A DNA stretch of 64,000 nt. Source: Rhodopseudomonas palustris HaA2 (lineage in GTDB: Bacteria; Pseudomonadota; Alphaproteobacteria; Rhizobiales; Xanthobacteraceae). The notes beneath the pieces were generated by a model. It saw only the letters and a program-made list of their open reading frames with translations. It made no database searches and had not been told where the DNA came from. The position numbers were made by a program, and so were the translations under genes. The DNA is taken from the NCBI RefSeq assembly GCF_000013365.1, contig NC_007778.1, positions 1,426,001 to 1,490,000 of the forward strand. The letters are read 5' to 3'. Below, piece after piece: positions 28,783 to 38,619 of the stretch (positions are counted from its first letter, which is position 1; the number at the start of each line of letters is the position of its first letter).

Positions 28783-29679
28783 ATGGATCAGATGCCGCGT
28801 CAGACGACGAAGTCCGCCTTGAAGCTCGTGGTCGCCGCCACCGACTTTTCGGCGCGTTCCGATCGTGCGGTGCGTCGTGCCGCGCTGATCGCCAGGAAGG
28901 CCGGCGCGCGCCTGGTGATCGTCCATGTCGTCGACGACGACCAGCCGGAACGCATCGTTGCCGCGGAATGCGATCTTGCCGAGACGGCGCTCGCCGACGC
29001 GATCCGCGAGCACGCCTATCTCACGGACCTGAACTGCAGCCCGCTGGTGGTACGCGGCACGCCGTTCGACGGCATCGTCAGGGCCGCGCAGCAGATGGCC
29101 GCGGATCTGTGCGTGATCGGCAGTCATCGCCGGGCGTTTCTGAGAGACATTTTCGTCGGCACCACGGCCGAACGCGTGATCCGCAATTCGTCGATCCCGG
29201 TGCTGATGGCCAATATCGACGCGGCACTGCCTCACACATCGTGCCTGGCGCCGGTCGAATTGTCGGCCTGCTCGGCGCGCGCTCTCACCGTCGCCCGCAG
29301 CCTCGGCCTGTTGCCCCGCACGCGCGTCGCGATCCTGCACGTCTACGACGCCGCAGCGGCCGGGATGCTGAGCTATGCGGGCGTCCACAAGGGCAAGGTC
29401 GACGACTATCTGGCCCAGTCGCGCGTCGAAGCGGTACGGGATCTGGTGCGTTTCCTGGAGCCGCTCGATCTCGGTGAGGTCGACTACACCACCCTGGTCA
29501 GGGAGGGCATCGCGCCCTCCACGATCGTCGACGTCGCGACCGAGATGCGGCCCGATCTGGTGGTGATCGGCACCCACGGTCGGCAGGGCGCGATCAGGAT
29601 GCTGCTCGGCAGCGTCACCGAAGAGGTGTTGCGGCGACTGCGTCAGGACATCCTGGTCGTTCCGGTGCGCGACGCATAG
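28783..29679 (+). CDS. tandem universal stress protein (two UspA domains)
   Basis: This 298-residue protein has two Usp folds. The first (~12-145) has VVAATDFSARSDRAVRRA and the ATP-binding-like CVIGSHRRAFLRDIFVGTTA; the second (~155-298) has VVIGTHGRQGAIRMLLGSVT and ends ILVVPVRDA. Domain 2 keeps the G-x2-G-x9-G-(S/T) pattern for nucleotide binding; domain 1 has it in a variant form. ATG 28783 has AGAGGG upstream; an ATG at 28768 is possible. Its place behind a P-type ATPase is common in low-oxygen or dormancy regulons, but no regulatory site is visible here. Confidence 0.9.
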   Translation: MDQMPRQTTKSALKLVVAATDFSARSDRAVRRAALIARKAGARLVIVHVVDDDQPERIVAAECDLAETALADAIREHAYLTDLNCSPLVVRGTPFDGIVRAAQQMAADLCVIGSHRRAFLRDIFVGTTAERVIRNSSIPVLMANIDAALPHTSCLAPVELSACSARALTVARSLGLLPRTRVAILHVYDAAAAGMLSYAGVHKGKVDDYLAQSRVEAVRDLVRFLEPLDLGEVDYTTLVREGIAPSTIVDVATEMRPDLVVIGTHGRQGAIRMLLGSVTEEVLRRLRQDILVVPVRDA

Positions 29680-29790
29680 CGAGCTGCACTGCAGCACGCA
29701 AACGCGCTTGCGGGTGTCGCCGTCCCGTTTCAGACTGAGCGTTGCAATCGGCGCGCCGTCAATCGTCGCCGAACCGAACGGGAGGTCATG

Positions 29791-31389
29791 ATGGGCAGCG
29801 CGCGGCTGAAGCATTACGGCTGGGGACGGGAAGGCGAGGGCATGAGCGGGGCCGAGCAGGCCTTCGTGCTCGGCCGCTACCGGCAGAAATTCGGTCGCGA
29901 CAGCTTCGACACCATCGCGGTGCCGAAGCTCGACGATCTGAAGCTGCGCGAGCCGCGAATCGTGCCGCCGCGCGCGCTGGCGGAGATCTGTTCGATCGAC
30001 GTCTACAATCGCGCCGCCCACGCCTATGGCAAATCCTATCCCGACTACGTCCGCGGCATGATCGGCGATTATGACGCCGCGCCCGATATCGTCGCCTATC
30101 CGCGCAATGAAGCGGAGATCGCCGCGGTGATGGACTGGGCCGGCGGTGCCGGCGCGGCGCTGACGCCGTTCGGCGGCGGTTCGTCGGTGTGCGGCGGCGT
30201 CGAGTGTCGCGTCGACGGCAGTCGTTACAAGGCCGCGGTGGCGCTCGACATGCGCCATCTCGGTCGGGTGGTCGAGGTCGACAAGACCTCGCGCGCCGCG
30301 CTGATCGAAGGCGGCGCCTATGGTCCGGCGCTGGAGGCGCAGCTCAAGCCGCACGGCATGACGCTGCGGCATTTTCCGCAGAGCTTCGAATATTCCACGC
30401 TCGGCGGCTGGATCGCGACCCGCTCCGGCGGTCACTTCGCCAGCCTCTATACCCACATCGACGATTTCGTCGAAAGCATCCGCGTGGTGACGCCGCGCGG
30501 CGTCGTGGAAACGCGACGGTTGCCGGGATCGGGGGCGGGGCCGAGCCCGGACCGGATGTTCATCGGCTCCGAGGGCATTCTCGGCGTGATCTCGCAGGCC
30601 TGGATGCGGCTGCAGGCGCGGCCGACGTTCCGTGCCGGCGCATCGGTGCGCTTTGCGGATTTCTTCGCCGCGGCCCGCGCCGTGCGCGCGGTGGCGCAGG
30701 CCGGCCTGTATCCGTCGAACTGCCGCATCCTCGATCCGCAGGAAGCGTTCAACACCGGCGCCGCCGACGGCAGCGTCGCGATCATGGTGCTCGGCTTCGA
30801 ATCCGGTGACCATCCGGTCGAGGCGTGGATGGCGCGCGCGCTCGAATGCTGCGCCGACCATGGCGGCACGCCGGAGAAGGCCGATGCCGCCGCGGCGCAT
30901 CTCGAGGGCGCCGCCGGCCTGTGGCGCAACGCTTTCATCCGCATGCCCTATGCGCGCGAATTTCTCACGCCGGCGGCGCTGATCAACGACACCTTCGAGA
31001 CCGCGATCACCTGGGATCGCTTCGAATCGTTCCACGACAGCGTGAAGGCCGCGACCGAACGCGCGATCCTCGAGGCGACTGGTATCAAGGGTGAAGTCAC
31101 CTGCCGTTTCACCCACGTCTACCCGGACGGGCCGGCGCCGTATTTCTCGTTTCATGCGCTCGGCCGCCACGGCGCGCTGCTCGAACAATGGCAGGCGATC
31201 AAGGACGCCGCGAGCGACGCGCTGATCGACGCCGGCGGCACCATCACGCATCACCACGCGGTCGGCCGGGATCACCGGAAGTGGTACGACCGCCAGCGCC
31301 CCGAATTGTTCGCCGCCGCGCTACGCGCCGCCAAGCGCGAACTCGATCCGCAGGCGATGCTCAATCCGGGCGTGTTGATCGATCCGTAG
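29791..31389 (+). CDS. FAD-binding oxidase, alkyl-DHAP synthase / D-lactate dehydrogenase type
   Basis: This 532-residue PCMH-type flavoprotein has the FAD-binding loop TPFGGGSSVCGGVE, GYGPALEAQLKPHGMTLRHF-like region (preceded by EGGAYG), FPQSFEYSTLGGWIATRSGG, GSEGILGVISQAWMRL, and C-terminal ITHHHAVGRDHRKW with the histidine run used in catalysis. It ends LDPQAMLNPGVLIDP as in GlcD/ADPS proteins. The closest family by motif is alkyldihydroxyacetonephosphate synthase; in bacteria such members are often of unknown substrate. Of two adjacent ATGs, 29791 has the better distance to GGAGG. It is the last gene before a long gap. Confidence 0.87.
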   Translation: MGSARLKHYGWGREGEGMSGAEQAFVLGRYRQKFGRDSFDTIAVPKLDDLKLREPRIVPPRALAEICSIDVYNRAAHAYGKSYPDYVRGMIGDYDAAPDIVAYPRNEAEIAAVMDWAGGAGAALTPFGGGSSVCGGVECRVDGSRYKAAVALDMRHLGRVVEVDKTSRAALIEGGAYGPALEAQLKPHGMTLRHFPQSFEYSTLGGWIATRSGGHFASLYTHIDDFVESIRVVTPRGVVETRRLPGSGAGPSPDRMFIGSEGILGVISQAWMRLQARPTFRAGASVRFADFFAAARAVRAVAQAGLYPSNCRILDPQEAFNTGAADGSVAIMVLGFESGDHPVEAWMARALECCADHGGTPEKADAAAAHLEGAAGLWRNAFIRMPYAREFLTPAALINDTFETAITWDRFESFHDSVKAATERAILEATGIKGEVTCRFTHVYPDGPAPYFSFHALGRHGALLEQWQAIKDAASDALIDAGGTITHHHAVGRDHRKWYDRQRPELFAAALRAAKRELDPQAMLNPGVLIDP

Positions 31390-31875
31390 AGCGGTTCTGC
31401 TTTTGATGGAATCGAAGCTCCCGATCCGGCTGCCGCCGTCATCCTGAGGTGCCCATTGGGCCGCGCTGTGCGCGGCCCAACGGGCCTCGAAGGATGGGCC
31501 GCAGGCGCCTCGGGTCCGCATCCTTCGAGGCGCGCTACGCGCGCACCTCAGGATGACGACTCTGCACTCGAGAAGGCGGCAGTGCTTCAATAGTCCTTGA
31601 AGCGGCCCCGTGATCACGCGCGATCAATTCCATTCACCAGCGCGGGCCGCGCCCGCCGGGCGCGCGCGGCGGGCGTCTGCGCGAAGCGCATAAATCCCTG
31701 CGTCACAGTCGCTTTCAGCGGCCATCGGAGGTCGCGCAGGATCCCGGTCATCAATCTTACGACTTTACTAATTTCGTCCATCACATTGCCTCGCTTGGCT
31801 TAGTCAAATTTTAAGCCGGCCGGCCTACGTTCACATCACACAGTATGTTGAGTGCTTGAGAGTTGTGAGTACGCC
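31390..31875. promoter_or_regulatory. 486-bp gap: repeat plus sciP promoter region
   Basis: The first part holds a large palindromic repeat (listed separately). The remainder (31560-31875) is less GC-rich toward its end, with TTTACTAATTTCGTC and GTCAAATTTTAAGCCGG near 31770-31818, which is likely promoter sequence for sciP. No convincing gene is present. Confidence 0.5.
31437..31558. repeat. palindromic repeat, CGTCATCCTGAGGTG type
   Basis: The outer arms are CGTCATCCTGAGGTGCCC and CGCACCTCAGGATGACG. Two inner hairpins (GGGCCGCGCTGTGCGCGGCCC and GGCGCGCTACGCGCGC) sit around CCTCGAAGGATG / CATCCTTCGAGG. It is a classic Bradyrhizobiaceae-type intergenic palindrome and lies downstream of the FAD oxidase gene. 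Confidence 0.88.
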
Positions 31876-32151
31876 ATGACAGAGCCCCACCGTCCGCGGG
31901 TCAAATACGTCATCGGGCCCGACGGAAGTCCGTTAACGATTGCGGACCTGCCCGCCCCGGGGACCAAGCGCTGGGTGATCCGACGCAAGGCCGAGGTGGT
32001 CGCGGCGGTCCGCGGCGGCCTGCTCTCGCTGGAAGAGGCCTGCAGCCGCTACACCCTGACCGTGGACGAATTCCTGTCCTGGCAGTTCTCGATCGACCAG
32101 CACGGGCTGGCGGGGCTTCGGACCACCCGAATCCAGCAATATCGCCAGTAA
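31876..32151 (+). CDS. sciP: SciP, CtrA inhibitor (DUF1153)
   Basis: This 91-residue DUF1153 protein has a helix-turn-helix fold. The conserved blocks VKYVIGPDGSPLTIADLP, KRWVIRRKAEVVAAVRGGLL and EEACSRYTLTVDEFLSWQ are those of SciP, which in Caulobacter binds CtrA and blocks RNA polymerase recruitment at CtrA-activated promoters. ATG 31876 is the family start. It sits immediately upstream of the fliF operon, as in Caulobacter, so it probably couples flagellar transcription to the cell cycle. Confidence 0.92.
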   Translation: MTEPHRPRVKYVIGPDGSPLTIADLPAPGTKRWVIRRKAEVVAAVRGGLLSLEEACSRYTLTVDEFLSWQFSIDQHGLAGLRTTRIQQYRQ

Positions 32152-32182
32152 TATTCCTTACCGAAATCTTAACGAATTCGCG

Positions 32183-32213
32183 AAAGCCGGCCCCGTTTCG
32201 GGAAGCCGGCTTT
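32183..32213 (+). terminator. hairpin after sciP
   Basis: AAAGCCGGC pairs with GCCGGCTTT across a 13-nt loop. A short T-run (TTT) follows but no long one, so termination efficiency is doubtful. It separates sciP from the fliF promoter. Confidence 0.5.
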
Positions 32214-32242
32214 CAGCACATCTGCAGCAATTCCGCGTCCGG

Positions 32243-32256
32243 TTAAGATTCGTTAA
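32243..32256. promoter_or_regulatory. CtrA-like box with embedded GANTC, fliF promoter
   Basis: The sequence GGTTAAGATTCGTTAACC (with one flanking G pair on each side) contains TTAA-N6-TTAA, close to the CtrA consensus TTAA-N7-TTAA, and is palindromic in its outer arms. The spacer carries GATTC, a CcrM methylation site. It lies about 72 bp upstream of the fliF start. The spacing is one base short of the usual consensus, so this is a candidate, not a proven site. Confidence 0.5.
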
Positions 32257-32327
32257 CCTTATGGAAACCATCCCATAGGCAAGATTTGCCTAGTCGGCTT
32301 TGTCGTGCCGAATCCGAGGGGCTGGTC

Positions 32328-33926
32328 TTGCAGAGTTTGCTGGGTTTCCTGAAAGGCTTGGGCGCCGCCCGGGTGATGGCCATGATCGCCGTCACCATGG
32401 CGCTGCTCGGCTTTTTCGCCTTCGTCATCATGCGCGTGTCGCAGCCGCAGATGACGACCCTCTATACCGACCTCAGCGTCGAGGACTCCTCCAGCATCAT
32501 CAAGGAGCTGGAGCGCCAGGCGATCCCGTTCGAAATGCGCAATGACGGCGCCATTCTGATGGTGCCGAAAGACAAGGTGACCCGGCTGCGGATGAAGCTG
32601 GCCGAGGGCGGACTGCCGAAGGGCGGCGGCGTCGGCTACGAGATCTTCGACAAATCCGACGCGCTCGGCACCACCAGCTTCGTCCAGAACATCAACCATC
32701 TCCGCGCGCTGGAAGGCGAATTGTCCCGCACCATCCGGGCGATCGACCGGGTTCAGGCGGCGCGGGTGCATCTGGTGCTGCCGGAGCGGCCGTTGTTCTC
32801 GCGCGAGACGCCGGAGCCGTCGGCGTCGATCGTGCTGAGGGTGCGCGGCGCGCTGGAGCCGCAGCAGGTCCGCGCCATCCGCCATCTGGTCGCCTCCGCG
32901 GTCAACGGCCTGAAGCCGCAGCGGGTCTCGATCGTCGACGAGGGCGGCCAGTTGCTCGCCGACGGCTCGGCCAGCGCCAATGCCGCCGACGGCGCCGCCG
33001 GCGACGAACGCCGCACCAGCTTCGAGAAGCGGATGCGCAACGAGATCGAGGGCATCGTGTCCTCGGTCGTCGGCTCCGGCCGCGCCCGGGTCCAGGTCAC
33101 CGCCGATTTCGATTACAACAAGATCACCCAGACTTCGGACAAGTTCGACCCCGAAGGCCGGGTGCTGCGCTCCAGCCAGACCCGCGAAGAGCAGGCGCAG
33201 ACCTCCGCGGCCGACGGCCAGGTCACCGTCAACAACGAACTGCCGGGCAATCAGGCCCCGGGCGGCGCCGGCGCGCGGGACCAGAGCAAGAAGTCCGAGG
33301 AGACCAACAATTACGAAATCTCCCGCGTCACCAAGACCGAGGTGACCGAGGCCGGCCGGGTCAACCGGCTGTCGGTCGCGGTGCTGGTCGACGGCAGTTA
33401 CACCAAAGACGAGAAGGGCGAGCTGGTCTACGCCGAGCGGCCGAAGGAGCAGCTCGACCGCATCGCCGCGCTGGTGCGCTCGGCGATCGGCTTCGACCAG
33501 AAGCGCGGCGACCAGATCGAGGTCGTCAATCTGAGATTCGCGGAGGCGCCGCAGGTCGAGAAACTGCCGGAGCCCGCCGGCCTGCTCGGCATGCTGCAAT
33601 TCACCAAGGACGACATCATGAACATGATTCAGCTCGGCGTGATGTTCGTGCTCGGCCTGGTGGTGCTGTTCATGGTGATCCGCCCGCTGGTCAAGCGCGT
33701 GCTCGCCTCCGACCCGGCGTCCGAAGCCAGCGGCCTGCCGGCGCTGGCCGACGGCAGCCTGCCGCAAATCGGCTCCGACGGGCAGGCCGGCACCAGCATG
33801 ATCGACATCGCCCAGGTGCAGGGCCAGGTTCACGCCCAGTCGGTCCACCGCGTCGGCGAACTCGCCGAGCGCAATCCCAACGAAACCGCAGCCATTGTCC
33901 GTCAATGGCTGGCCGAGCCGGCATAA
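32328..33926 (+). CDS. fliF: flagellar MS-ring protein FliF
   Basis: This 532-residue inner-membrane protein has an N-terminal membrane segment (ARVMAMIAVTMALLGFFAFV), periplasmic ring-building motifs (VSQPQMTTLYTDLSVEDSSS, VKDKVTRLRMKLAEGGLP-like region) and a C-terminal membrane segment near 435-455, followed by the cytoplasmic FliG-binding tail ending IVRQWLAEPA. The start is TTG 32328: GAGGGG lies 6 nt upstream and homologues begin MQSLxxFLKGLG. A TTG at 32286 lacks a ribosome site. First gene of the fliF-fliG-fliH-fliN-flbD operon. Confidence 0.94.
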   Translation: MQSLLGFLKGLGAARVMAMIAVTMALLGFFAFVIMRVSQPQMTTLYTDLSVEDSSSIIKELERQAIPFEMRNDGAILMVPKDKVTRLRMKLAEGGLPKGGGVGYEIFDKSDALGTTSFVQNINHLRALEGELSRTIRAIDRVQAARVHLVLPERPLFSRETPEPSASIVLRVRGALEPQQVRAIRHLVASAVNGLKPQRVSIVDEGGQLLADGSASANAADGAAGDERRTSFEKRMRNEIEGIVSSVVGSGRARVQVTADFDYNKITQTSDKFDPEGRVLRSSQTREEQAQTSAADGQVTVNNELPGNQAPGGAGARDQSKKSEETNNYEISRVTKTEVTEAGRVNRLSVAVLVDGSYTKDEKGELVYAERPKEQLDRIAALVRSAIGFDQKRGDQIEVVNLRFAEAPQVEKLPEPAGLLGMLQFTKDDIMNMIQLGVMFVLGLVVLFMVIRPLVKRVLASDPASEASGLPALADGSLPQIGSDGQAGTSMIDIAQVQGQVHAQSVHRVGELAERNPNETAAIVRQWLAEPA

Positions 33927-33932
33927 ACCGAC

Positions 33933-35021
33933 ATGGCCGAGACGCCCGCAACAACACCCGGCACCGAAGACATCGCCAGCGTCGTCGCGACGCTCGCGCA
34001 GCGTCAGAACGGCCGCCCCGCCTCGAAGCCGCTGCCCGGCCCGAAGCGCGCGGCGATCCTGATGCTCGCGCTCGGTGAGCAATATGGCGGCAAGATCTGG
34101 AGCCTGCTCGACGACGACGAGGTGCGGGAGCTGTCGTCGGTGATGTCGACGCTCGGCACCATCGAGCCGGAGACGGTCGAGGACCTGCTGCTCGAATTCG
34201 TGTCGCGGATGTCGGCGTCCGGCGCGCTGATGGGCAATTACGACGCCACCGAGCGGCTGCTGCAGCGCTATCTGCCGGCCGATCGCGTCACCGGCATCAT
34301 GGAGGAAATACGCGGCCCCGCCGGCCGCAACATGTGGGAGAAGCTCTCCAACGTCCAGGAGGAGGTTCTCGCCAACTATCTCAAGAACGAATATCCGCAG
34401 ACCACGGCGGTGGTGCTGTCGAAGCTCAAGCCCGAACACGCCGCCAAAGTGCTGGCGATCCTGCCCGAAGACATGGCGCTCGACGTCATCAATCGGATGT
34501 TGCGGATGGAATCGGTGCAGAAGGAAGTGGTGGAAAGCCTCGAGCGGACGCTGCGCTCCGAATTCATGTCCAATCTGTCGCAGACCCGCCGCCGCGACGC
34601 CCACGAGGTGATGGCGGAAATCTTCAACAATTTCGACCGCCAGACCGAGACCCGGTTCATCACCTCGTTGGAAGAGGACAATCGCGAGGCGGCGGAGCGC
34701 ATCAAGTCGCTGATGTTCACCTTCGACGATCTAGTCAAGCTCGACGCCGGCTCGGCGCAGACGCTGATGCGCAATATCGACCGCGACAAGCTCGCGATCG
34801 CGCTGAAGAGCGCCAACGAGGATGTCCGCGGCTTCTTCATGGGCAACATGTCGTCGCGCGCCGGCAAGATGCTGCTCGACGACATGGCCGCGCTCGGCCC
34901 GGTGCGGCTGCGCGATGTCGACGAGGCCCAGGCGCTGCTCGTGAATCTCGCCAAGGACCTCGCCGCCAAGGGCGAGATCGTCCTCACCAAGAACCGCGCC
35001 GACGACGAACTGGTGTATTGA
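33933..35021 (+). CDS. fliG: flagellar motor switch protein FliG
   Basis: This 362-residue cytoplasmic rotor protein shows the N-terminal FliF-binding region ([20 protein letters not shown]), the middle EHPQT-equivalent [20 protein letters not shown], and the C-terminal torque domain ([60 protein letters not shown]). It begins 6 nt after fliF and its TGA shares one base with the ATG of the next gene. It is an alphaproteobacterial-type FliG. Confidence 0.95.
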   Translation: MAETPATTPGTEDIASVVATLAQRQNGRPASKPLPGPKRAAILMLALGEQYGGKIWSLLDDDEVRELSSVMSTLGTIEPETVEDLLLEFVSRMSASGALMGNYDATERLLQRYLPADRVTGIMEEIRGPAGRNMWEKLSNVQEEVLANYLKNEYPQTTAVVLSKLKPEHAAKVLAILPEDMALDVINRMLRMESVQKEVVESLERTLRSEFMSNLSQTRRRDAHEVMAEIFNNFDRQTETRFITSLEEDNREAAERIKSLMFTFDDLVKLDAGSAQTLMRNIDRDKLAIALKSANEDVRGFFMGNMSSRAGKMLLDDMAALGPVRLRDVDEAQALLVNLAKDLAAKGEIVLTKNRADDELVY

Positions 35022-35638
35022 TGGCCGCTCCCGCGCAGAAATTCCTGTTCGACAACGATTTCGGGGCGCCCGACAAGGCCCGCGAAAAGGCCGCGGCCGC
35101 CGACGAGCTGGCGCGCGAGGTCGCCGCCGCCGAACAGCGCGGCTATCAGACAGGATTCGCCCAGGCCCAGCGCGAGATCCAGGCCGAAGCCGAACGCCGC
35201 AGCGCCGCGGCGCTGGAGCAGATCGCCCAGGCGATCCGAAGCATCGCCGACGGCATCGGCGCCGTCGAAACGCGGATGGAAACCGAGGCGGTCGAAGTCG
35301 CGGTGGCGGTCGCGCGCAAACTCTGTGGCGAACTGGTCGCCGCCGAGCCGCTGGCGGAAATCACGTCGCTGGTCGGCGAATGCTTCCATCAACTGGTCTC
35401 GACGCCGCATCTGGCGGTGCGCATCAGCGACTCGCTCTACGAGGCCGCGCGCGAGCGCATCGAGCTGCTCGCCAAGCAGAGCGGCTTCGCAGGACGGCTG
35501 GTGCTGTTGTCGGATCCGGAGATCGCCGGCGGCGACTGCAGAATTGAATGGGCCGACGGCGGCGTGGTGCTGGACCGCGCCGCGATCGAAGCCAAGATCG
35601 GTGAATTGGTCGGGCGCTACATGGCGTCGCGCCGCTAA
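35021..35638 (+). CDS. fliH: FliH-like flagellar export regulator (FlbE type)
   Basis: This 205-residue protein has a polar N-terminus (QKFLFDNDFGAPDKAREKAA), an Ala/Glu/Gln-rich coiled coil at about 20-85 typical of FliH stalks, and a C-terminal globular part (AVARKLCGELVAAEPLAEIT, FAGRLVLLSDPEIAGGDC). FliH binds and regulates the FliI ATPase. Its ATG overlaps the fliG TGA by one nucleotide (TGATG). In Caulobacter the gene at this operon position is flbE, a FliH-like gene. Upstream in-frame codons lie in fliG. Confidence 0.85.
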   Translation: MAAPAQKFLFDNDFGAPDKAREKAAAADELAREVAAAEQRGYQTGFAQAQREIQAEAERRSAAALEQIAQAIRSIADGIGAVETRMETEAVEVAVAVARKLCGELVAAEPLAEITSLVGECFHQLVSTPHLAVRISDSLYEAARERIELLAKQSGFAGRLVLLSDPEIAGGDCRIEWADGGVVLDRAAIEAKIGELVGRYMASRR

Positions 35639-35656
35639 CGAGTTCGAGGACTGAAC

Positions 35657-36007
35657 ATGGGCGACAATGACGGCCAGGTGCCGCTTCCCGATCTGAACGG
35701 CGCCGACGCGCCGCCGCTGGCGGATGTCGGTTACCACGAGGAAGAACAGACCTCGCGCGTCGCCGCCGATCTCGAAGCGGTGTTCGACGTTCCGGTGCAG
35801 GTCTCGGCCGTGCTCGGCCGCTCCAAGATGGACGTCGGCGAATTGCTCAAGCTCGGGCCCGGCGCGGTGCTGGAGCTCGATCGCCGGGTCGGCGAAGCGA
35901 TCGACATCTACGTGAACAATCGCCTGGTGGCGCGCGGCGAAGTGGTGCTGGTCGAGGACAAGCTCGGCGTCACCATGACCGAAATCATCAAGGCGGAACG
36001 CAGCTAA
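35657..36007 (+). CDS. fliN: flagellar motor switch protein FliN
   Basis: This 116-residue protein carries one SpoA/FliN domain (residues ~40-113: AVFDVPVQVSAVLGRSKMDV, LLKLGPGAVLELDRRVGEAI, DIYVNNRLVARGEVVLVEDK, GVTMTEII). It polymerises at the base of the C-ring and helps to control rotation direction. The N-terminal 40 residues are acidic and unstructured. It lies 18 nt after fliH. Confidence 0.95.
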   Translation: MGDNDGQVPLPDLNGADAPPLADVGYHEEEQTSRVAADLEAVFDVPVQVSAVLGRSKMDVGELLKLGPGAVLELDRRVGEAIDIYVNNRLVARGEVVLVEDKLGVTMTEIIKAERS

Positions 36008-36057
36008 TTCGGAAGCCCGCGTCGGCGCGGCAGGACACAGGATCACAGGAGCGAACC

Positions 36058-37437
<1,380 letters not shown>

Positions 37438-37458
37438 GGGCGCCGCCAACAAGCACAC

Positions 37459-37603
37459 TGTCATTCCGGGGCGCTCACGAAGTGAGCGAACCCGGAATCC
37501 ATACGCCGCAGCTTCGCTATCGAAGCACGGTGGTCGTCTCGCTTCACATCAAGGTCAGGGGCTATAGATTCTGGGTTCGCGCTTCGCGCGCCCCGGAATG
37601 ACA
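37459..37603. repeat. palindromic repeat, TGTCATTCCGGGGCG type
   Basis: The outer arms are TGTCATTCCGGGGCGC and GCGCCCCGGAATGACA, with inner CGAACCCGGAATCCA / TAGATTCTGGGTTCGCG. A variable centre of ~60 bp separates the arms. It lies between convergent flbD and the small gene at 37614. Confidence 0.85.
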
Positions 37604-37613
37604 AACGCCTATT

Positions 37614-37769
37614 TCAAGAATATTTCGGCGCGTCCGGATTGCGGAAGATCTTGATCGGCTCACCGGGGGTGAGCTTCGGCGCGGTCAGCACCGTATAAGC
37701 GTACAGCGCCAGATACGCGCAGGCGAGCGCGCCGGTCGCGTAGAACAGCCAGGTCGCCAGGCGCCGCAT
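37614..37769 (-). CDS. 51-residue single-pass membrane protein
   Basis: ATG at 37769 (minus strand) opens a 51-codon frame: MRRLATWLFYATGALACAYL, then ALYAYTVLTAPKLTPGEP and IKIFRNPDAPKYS. It has one N-terminal transmembrane helix starting after a basic pair and a short C-terminal tail. It is too short for most gene callers. The coding pattern and strong membrane helix make it credible, but no family is recognised. Confidence 0.6.
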   Translation of the reverse strand: MRRLATWLFYATGALACAYLALYAYTVLTAPKLTPGEPIKIFRNPDAPKYS

Positions 37770-37822
37770 TCCGCCGATCCTCCATCCGCGACAGATGGCG
37801 CCGTCATAGCGGAAATCGAGCG

Positions 37823-38098
37823 TCAGCGAAAATCGATGCTGCGCAGGATGATGCCGGCGGGGTTGCCTTCGAGTTCGGCGGCCGCGAATTTGCGCTCGGC
37901 GCGTTGCTCGATCGACGTGCGCAACCGCAAGAATTGCTGTTCGCGCTGCGCGGGCGAGGTCCGTTTGGCGCCGTCGAGGAAGTCCATCGCGTCCGCACTG
38001 ATCGCGCAGGGCACTTCCTTGTAGCCATCGATCATCGAGAACAGCACCACCGATCGGTCGGTGTCGTAGCCGCGATATTCGCCGCTGGTGAACGTCAT
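37823..38098 (-). CDS. DUF1488 family protein
   Basis: This 91-residue protein begins MTFTSGEYRGYDTDRSVVLF and has the pattern ISADAMDFLDGAKRTSPAQR of the DUF1488 family, a small group found in rhizobia and Burkholderia with no assigned function. No membrane or signal segments are visible. AAGGATC lies 9 nt upstream of the ATG. It lies 39 nt downstream of another small gene on the same strand (38138-38407), so the pair may be co-transcribed. Confidence 0.8.
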   Translation of the reverse strand: MTFTSGEYRGYDTDRSVVLFSMIDGYKEVPCAISADAMDFLDGAKRTSPAQREQQFLRLRTSIEQRAERKFAAAELEGNPAGIILRSIDFR

Positions 38099-38137
38099 TG
38101 CGATTGATCCTTGGGTACGGCCGCGCTGCGCCGTGGA

Positions 38138-38407
38138 TTACGGCAGGCTGGCGCCGGCCTCGGCATCTTGGGCGTTGCGCACCGCTTCGGGGTCGATTGC
38201 GACCATTTCGATGGCGGTCTGGTGCGGCGGCGCGCAGGGCAGGGTGATCAGGGTCGCGAGCCGGCGAAACACCGGGAACGACAGACCTTCGATCAGTTCT
38301 TCGTCGGTGACGATGTCGTAGGAACCTGCCGGCAGTTCGCGCTCGATACCGCGGAGCCGGAAGGGCTGTTGAAAGATGATGGTCTCGCGGCGCGTGCGCG
38401 TGGTCAT
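38138..38407 (-). CDS. 89-residue hypothetical protein
   Basis: Start ATG 38407 is preceded by AGGAGG at ideal distance; a GTG further upstream would place that ribosome site inside the gene. The protein (TTRTRRETIIFQQPFRLRGI, then ELPAGSYDIVTDEELIEGL, FPVFRRLATLITLP) is small and soluble, with beta-rich character. I recall no named family, although similar proteins ('hypothetical, RPA-type') occur widely in Bradyrhizobiaceae. It is likely the first gene of a two-gene operon with DUF1488. Confidence 0.75.
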   Translation of the reverse strand: MTTRTRRETIIFQQPFRLRGIERELPAGSYDIVTDEELIEGLSFPVFRRLATLITLPCAPPHQTAIEMVAIDPEAVRNAQDAEAGASLP

Positions 38408-38619
38408 GGATGAGTTCCTCCTGACCTGCGTCACCGTGCTTGCGGCGCGATCATCGCGGATGCTGCGCCTTTTCGCTTGCGATTGCCACCCAAATCGACC
38501 GCGGCGTCATCGCCTCCTCACGACATCTTGTTTTCCGGGGTTGCGATCGCCATCTCTCACCAAGCAGCCGGCGATCACTTCCGATCAAGCCCCAAGGTGC
38601 GATTGCGGAGACGACTGTC

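Noticed and set aside
31597-31803. Small frame upstream of sciP
   Set aside because: Composition is not coding-like and it overlaps the likely promoter region.
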